This document shows, piece after piece, positions 60,589 to 64,000 of a DNA stretch of 64,000 nt. A program made the translations under genes and the position numbers. The notes under the pieces are model-generated. The model ran no database searches and was not told the origin of the DNA. It saw only the letters and a list, made by a program, of their open reading frames with translations. This DNA comes from Streptomyces sp. NBC_00376 (lineage in GTDB: Bacteria; Actinomycetota; Actinomycetes; Streptomycetales; Streptomycetaceae), in contig NZ_CP107960.1 of NCBI RefSeq assembly GCF_036077095.1, positions 806,001-870,000 on the forward strand. The letters run 5' to 3'. The number at the start of each line of letters is the position of its first letter. Position 1 is the stretch's first letter.

Positions 60589-61956
60589 ATGACCCGCCCC
60601 GTCCGCGTCGCCATAGTCGGAGCCGGCCCCGCCGGCATCTACGCAGCGGACGCGCTGCTGAAATCCGAGGCCGCCCAGGAACCGGGTGTTTCGATCGACC
60701 TGTTCGAGCGGATGCCCGCCCCCTTCGGCCTGATCCGTTACGGAGTGGCCCCGGACCACCCGCGGATCAAGGGCATTGTCCAGGCACTCCACCAGGTTCT
60801 CGACAAGCCGCAGCTCCGGCTGTTCGGCAACGTCGACTACCCCAACGACATCGACCTGGACGATCTGCGGTCCTTCTACGACGCCGTGATCTTCTCCACC
60901 GGCGCCGACGCGGACCGCGCGCTCGACATCCCCGGCAGCACCCTGGACGGTTCCCACGGCGCCGCCGACTTCGTCTCCTGGTACGACGGCCACCCCGACG
61001 TCGCCCGCACCTGGCCGCTGAAGGCGGAGAAGGTGGCCGTCCTCGGCGTGGGCAACGTGGCCCTGGACGTGGCCCGCATCCTCGCCAAGACCGCGGACGA
61101 GCTGCTGCCGACCGAGATCCCCGCCAACGTCTACGACGGCCTCAAGGCCAACAAGGCCCTCGAAGTGCACGTCTTCGGACGCCGGGGCCCCGCGCAGGCC
61201 AAGTTCAGCCCGATGGAGCTGCGGGAGCTGGACCACTCGCCGAACATCGAGGTCATCGTCAACCCCGAGGACATCGAGTACGACGCGGGTTCGATCGAGA
61301 CCCGGCGGAGCAACAAGCAGGCCAACATGGTCGCCTCCACGCTGGAGAACTGGGCCATCCGCGATGTCGGCGACCGGCCGCACAAGCTGTTCCTGCACTT
61401 CTTCGAGTCCCCGGTGGAGATCCTCGGCGAGGACGGCCGGGTCGTCGGCCTGCGCACCGAGCGCACCGAACTGGACGGCACCGGCAACGTCAAGGGCACC
61501 GGTGACTTCACCGACTGGGACGTGCAGAGCGTCTACCGCGCGGTCGGCTACTACTCGCAGGAACTCCCGAAGCTCCCGTTCGACGTGATCTCCGGCACAG
61601 TCCCGCACGCCGCCGGACGCGTCGTCGACGGCGGGGAGCACATGCCCTCGGTCTACGTCACGGGCTGGATCAAGCGCGGCCCGATCGGCCTGATCGGCCA
61701 CACCAAGGGCGACGCCAACGAGACCGTGGCCTGCCTGCTGGAGGACCAGGCCGAGGGCCGGCTGCCCGCGCCGGTCCGGCCCGAGCCGGAGGCCGTCACC
61801 GCCTTCCTGGAGGAGCGCGGCGTCCGTTACACCACCCGCGAGGGCTGGTACCGCCTGGACGCGCACGAGAAGGCCCTGGGCGAGGAGCAGGGCCGCGAGC
61901 GGATCAAGGTCGTGGAGCGCGAAGCCATGCTGGACGCCTCCGAGCCCCGTTCCTGA
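60589..61956 (+). CDS. fprA: Ferredoxin-NADP reductase, FprA/adrenodoxin-reductase type
   Basis: The 455-residue protein has FAD loop VRVAIVGAGPAGIYAADALL, FERMPAPFGLIRYGVAPDHP, NADPH loop KVAVLGVGNVALDVARILAK, and the C-terminal VYVTGWIKRGPIGLIGHTKG, the mark of adrenodoxin-reductase-like enzymes such as mycobacterial FprA. It passes electrons from NADPH to ferredoxin for cytochrome P450 or iron-sulfur tasks. The iron box upstream suggests derepression in iron limitation. Start ATG 60589 (no clear SD; GGACCAGCACCTG precedes). Confidence 0.93.
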   Translation: MTRPVRVAIVGAGPAGIYAADALLKSEAAQEPGVSIDLFERMPAPFGLIRYGVAPDHPRIKGIVQALHQVLDKPQLRLFGNVDYPNDIDLDDLRSFYDAVIFSTGADADRALDIPGSTLDGSHGAADFVSWYDGHPDVARTWPLKAEKVAVLGVGNVALDVARILAKTADELLPTEIPANVYDGLKANKALEVHVFGRRGPAQAKFSPMELRELDHSPNIEVIVNPEDIEYDAGSIETRRSNKQANMVASTLENWAIRDVGDRPHKLFLHFFESPVEILGEDGRVVGLRTERTELDGTGNVKGTGDFTDWDVQSVYRAVGYYSQELPKLPFDVISGTVPHAAGRVVDGGEHMPSVYVTGWIKRGPIGLIGHTKGDANETVACLLEDQAEGRLPAPVRPEPEAVTAFLEERGVRYTTREGWYRLDAHEKALGEEQGRERIKVVEREAMLDASEPRS

Positions 61957-61968
61957 CCGCACGGCGTA

Positions 61969-62030
61969 CCGGCCGGCCGATGTCACGGCCGGCCGGAAGG
62001 GCGGCTCCGTCCACCTCGACGGAGCCGCCC
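61969..62030. terminator. Two hairpins between fprA and the second chitinase
   Basis: Perfect 11-base arms (61969-61979 / 61986-61996) followed by perfect 13-base arms (61999-62011 / 62018-62030). The convergent genes end at 61956 and 62057. Confidence 0.7.
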
Positions 62031-62056
62031 GGTCGCACAGGGGGTGCCGCGGCGCC

Positions 62057-63109
62057 TCAGCGGCCCTGCAGTGACTTGACGTTGTCGCCGAAGGTCCAGC
62101 CCTTCGAGCCGTCCCAGTTGAGCGACCAGGTCATCAGGCCCTTGAGGGCGTTGCCGTAGTGGTTCCAGGCCTGTGACACCTGGCCGGTCGTCATGTGACC
62201 GCCACCCGCGCCCGGCTGGGCCGGCAGCCCCGGAACCTGCTTGTCGTACGGGACCTTGATGGTGGTGCCCTGGATGACGAGCCCCTTGTCCAGACAGTCG
62301 GTCTGGGCCTTGAACCCCTCGACCGTGCCAGCGGAGTACGAGTCCCCGGCGCACCCGTACATGCTGCCGTTGTAGTACTGCATGTTCAGCCACCACAGAC
62401 GCCCGTTGTCCGCGTACTTCTTCACGATGGGCAGGTACGCGCCCCAGATCGAGCCGTAGGTGATGCTCCCGCCGGTGACATAGGCCGTCTCCGGCGCCAT
62501 CGTCAGCCCGAAGTTCGAGGGCATCCGCGCGAGCACGCCGTCGATGATGCGGATGAGGTTGGACTGCGAGGCCGACAGCTGGTTGATGTTGCCGCTGCCG
62601 GTCAGGCCGGTCTCGATGTCGATGTCGATGCCGTCGAAGTTGTACTTCTTCAGGATCGGCACGATCGTCTCGACGAACCGGTCGGCGACGGCGGTGGAGT
62701 TGAGGTCGATGCCGGCGGCCGCGCCGCCGATGGACATCAGGGTGGTGAGTCCGGACTCCTTCGCCCGGCACATCTCGGCCGGGGTCGGGACCTTCACGGT
62801 GAAGTCCATCCCGTCCTCCCACAGGACGGTGCCGTCCGAGAGGATGACCGGGAAGGCCGCGTTGATCACGTTGTAGCCGTGCTGCGCGATCCGGCCGTCG
62901 GTGACCGGTATCCAGCCGAGCGGCGGGTGCACCCCGTTGGAGGCGCCGTCCCAGTTCTCCCAGTACCCCTGGAGAACCTTTCCGGAGGGCTTCGACTTGA
63001 CCGCGCAGGTCTCGTCCTGCGCGACGCTCGACTCCGCACCCACCAGCAGCTGTACGACACATGCCGCCGCGAGGCCGACCCCCAGCAGGCGCGATGTCCG
63101 ACCGAACAT
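62057..63109 (-). CDS. Secreted family 18 chitinase, catalytic domain only
   Basis: The 350-residue protein has a signal peptide (RLLGVGLAAACVVQLLVGAE, cleavage near residue 30) and a GH18 domain with the complete catalytic motif FDGIDIDIE (E166 acid/base) plus LMSIGGAAAG and WWLNMQYYNGSMYG. It carries no added binding module. It hydrolyses chitin or chitooligosaccharides outside the cell. ATG 63109 follows GAAGGGA. A dre-like palindrome (63280-63295) lies 170 bases upstream, so it belongs with the other chitinase in this window in the putative DasR regulon. Confidence 0.93.
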   Translation of the reverse strand: MFGRTSRLLGVGLAAACVVQLLVGAESSVAQDETCAVKSKPSGKVLQGYWENWDGASNGVHPPLGWIPVTDGRIAQHGYNVINAAFPVILSDGTVLWEDGMDFTVKVPTPAEMCRAKESGLTTLMSIGGAAAGIDLNSTAVADRFVETIVPILKKYNFDGIDIDIETGLTGSGNINQLSASQSNLIRIIDGVLARMPSNFGLTMAPETAYVTGGSITYGSIWGAYLPIVKKYADNGRLWWLNMQYYNGSMYGCAGDSYSAGTVEGFKAQTDCLDKGLVIQGTTIKVPYDKQVPGLPAQPGAGGGHMTTGQVSQAWNHYGNALKGLMTWSLNWDGSKGWTFGDNVKSLQGR

Positions 63110-63279
63110 GCTCAGTTCCCTTCCTGTCGCGGCCGGCGCCGCCGGGGCGGCGCTGCTGCCCGAGGCGGCCCGGCGCGGGGCGAGTTGGCACGTGAATGAC
63201 ATGCGCCTGACAAACCCAGCGGAATGCGGTCTCACATTTCACGGCTCACCACACGCTAGGGAGACCCGGACCTTCCGTC

Positions 63280-63295
63280 AATAGGTCTGGACCAA
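63280..63295. promoter_or_regulatory. dre-like DasR site upstream of the second chitinase
   Basis: ATAGGTCTGGACCAAA keeps 11 of 16 bases of ACTGGTCTAGACCACT and 9 of the 10 central bases (GGTCTGGACC). It lies 170 bases upstream of the chitinase ATG. Confidence 0.6.
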
Positions 63296-63389
63296 AGCGG
63301 CAACTCGATCGAGCCCCGGGGGCGGCGCGAATCCGCGCGAGAGGACCCGGAAGCGCCCCCCAGGGGGCCGGTTGCCGCCACACAAAGAC

Positions 63390-63408
63390 TTAGCTTAGGC
63401 TTGCCTAA
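63390..63408 (+). promoter_or_regulatory. Near-consensus iron box of the siderophore-binding lipoprotein
   Basis: TTAGCTTAGGCTTGCCTAA matches the DmdR/IdeR box TTAGGTTAGGCTWACCTAA at 17 of 19 positions. It is 117 bases before the ATG at 63526. Confidence 0.85.
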
Positions 63409-63525
63409 CTCCTTGCAATCTGCATCGGGGCCGCCCGTCGTACCCCCGTACGGCCGCTCATTCGGCATGCCCTCACGCGGTCGCGGGGACCCGCTGCTCC
63501 ATCCGTTCAAACATGAGGAACATCC

Positions 63526-64000
63526 ATGTCCCGGTTCACCCGCGCGCGTCGCCGGACGCTCGCCGCAACTGCCGCCGCCGCAGCGCTCACTCTCGCCCTC
63601 GGCGGCTGCTCGTCGAGCGACGACGGCAAGGAGGCGTCCGGCGCGTCCGGGAAGAACGGCGGCGCGTTCCCCGTCTCCATCAAGAGCGCGCTCGGCACCG
63701 CGGAGATCAAGGAACAGCCCGAACGGGTCGTCACCCTCGGCCAGGGCTCCGCCGAGACCGCCATCGCGCTCGGCCACACCCCGGTGGGCATCGAGAAGTA
63801 CGAGTGGGGAAGCGACAAGACGGGCTATCTGCCCTGGATCCACGACGCGGTGAAGCAGTCCGGCGACAAGCTGCCGACCCAGTTCACGGGCGGTGAGGAC
63901 ATCGACTTCGAGGCGATCACCGAGCTGGAGCCGGACGTCATCCTCGCGCCGTGGTCCGGGATCACGCAGAAGGACTACGACATCCTCAAGGACATCGCCC
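63526..64000 (+). CDS. Iron-siderophore ABC transporter substrate-binding lipoprotein (start only)
   Basis: The first 158 residues are in the window. A basic signal peptide ends in the lipobox ALGGC (Cys28 lipidated) and a Ser/Gly/Asp linker follows. The periplasmic-binding domain begins with FPVSIKSALGTAEIKEQPER, VVTLGQGSAETAIALGHTPV and FEAITELEPDVILAPWSGIT, of the FepB/FhuD (class III) type. Such lipoproteins bind ferric siderophores and deliver them to an ABC importer, usually encoded next. The near-consensus iron box upstream supports iron repression. ATG 63526 follows GAGGA. Confidence 0.92.
   Translation, partial: MSRFTRARRRTLAATAAAAALTLALGGCSSSDDGKEASGASGKNGGAFPVSIKSALGTAEIKEQPERVVTLGQGSAETAIALGHTPVGIEKYEWGSDKTGYLPWIHDAVKQSGDKLPTQFTGGEDIDFEAITELEPDVILAPWSGITQKDYDILKDIA

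Noticed and set aside
61067..61090. Possible second regulator site within fprA
   Set aside because: Repeated gc-rich pairs in coding sequence fit codon bias and have no spacing or palindrome.

Overview
The window is high-GC actinobacterial DNA, almost certainly from a Streptomyces chromosome. Evidence is the GC-rich third codon positions, frequent GTG/TTG starts, leaderless genes, ergothioneine biosynthesis genes, actinobacterial regulator sites (DasR-like dre, DmdR/IdeR-like iron boxes) and two secreted family 18 chitinases. The run egtABCD, ornithine-lipid genes, sdhCAB, LysR, PAS-GGDEF-EAL protein recalls, from memory, the left-arm SCO091x-093x stretch of S. coelicolor; that synteny is inference. 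I saw no rRNA, tRNA, CRISPR array, insertion sequence or prophage.

Layout. 1-3009: the 5' part of a Pls/PosA-type single-module synthetase (minus strand, running off the left edge). 3.1-9.7 kb: small accessory genes (DUF7822-like, SnoaL-like, two membrane proteins, VOC, two GNATs, pirin, TPR). 9.8-11.7 kb: cbtB-cbtA cobalt transport genes behind a clear cobalamin riboswitch, with a divergent histidine-phosphatase-like protein that has lost both catalytic histidines. 11.7-12.65 kb: a graveyard of frameshifted gene remnants, including the end of an ABC ATPase. 12.7-19.6 kb: flavin disulfide oxidoreductase, thioredoxin, LacI regulator, an NfeD-like/flotillin pair, and a MazF/PemK-like toxin convergent with a PARG-like TIGR02452 protein.

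19.7-25.8 kb: the coupled ergothioneine operon egtA-egtB-egtC-egtD (no egtE), converging by a 58-base overlap on an olsB-olsA-like ornithine-lipid pair. 26-29.3 kb: an orphan sugar-binding lipoprotein with a dre-like site, dodecin, a HAD phosphatase and a cysteine-rich tail-anchored protein. 29.6-35.6 kb: a polysaccharide pyruvyl transferase family protein, a short UvrA-like ABC ATPase and a chitinase whose promoter carries a dre-like palindrome between -35 and -10. 35.6-43.1 kb: sdhCAB, a divergent LysR regulator, and a methyltransferase coupled to an RmdA-like c-di-GMP protein.

43.7-49.5 kb: a polyproline secreted protein with a DUF4239 membrane protein, a surface protein, a universal stress protein, an APC permease and an ECF sigma factor whose zinc anti-sigma factor is encoded antisense and overlapping. 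49.5-53.3 kb: an interleaved operon, LytTR regulator, DUF485 protein, SSS symporter, LytS-type kinase, probably for acetate/pyruvate uptake. 53.4-56.6 kb: Fpg/Nei glycosylase and a three-gene L-fucose-type oxidation cassette whose 3' end is tandemly duplicated. 56.7-64 kb: a WS/DGAT, a PAS-GAF-PP2C-ATPase phosphatase, FprA-type ferredoxin reductase with an iron box, a second chitinase with a dre-like site, and the start of an iron-siderophore binding lipoprotein behind a near-consensus iron box.

Two regulons can be read from the DNA: a GlcNAc/chitin response (three dre-like palindromes at two chitinases and a sugar-binding lipoprotein) and an iron response (iron boxes at fprA and the siderophore receptor). 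No single locus is plainly an undescribed system. The best candidates for new biology are the MazF/PARG-like pair, the cysteine-rich tail-anchored protein, the polyproline/DUF4239 pair, the antisense sigma/anti-sigma pair and the riboswitch-linked pseudophosphatase.
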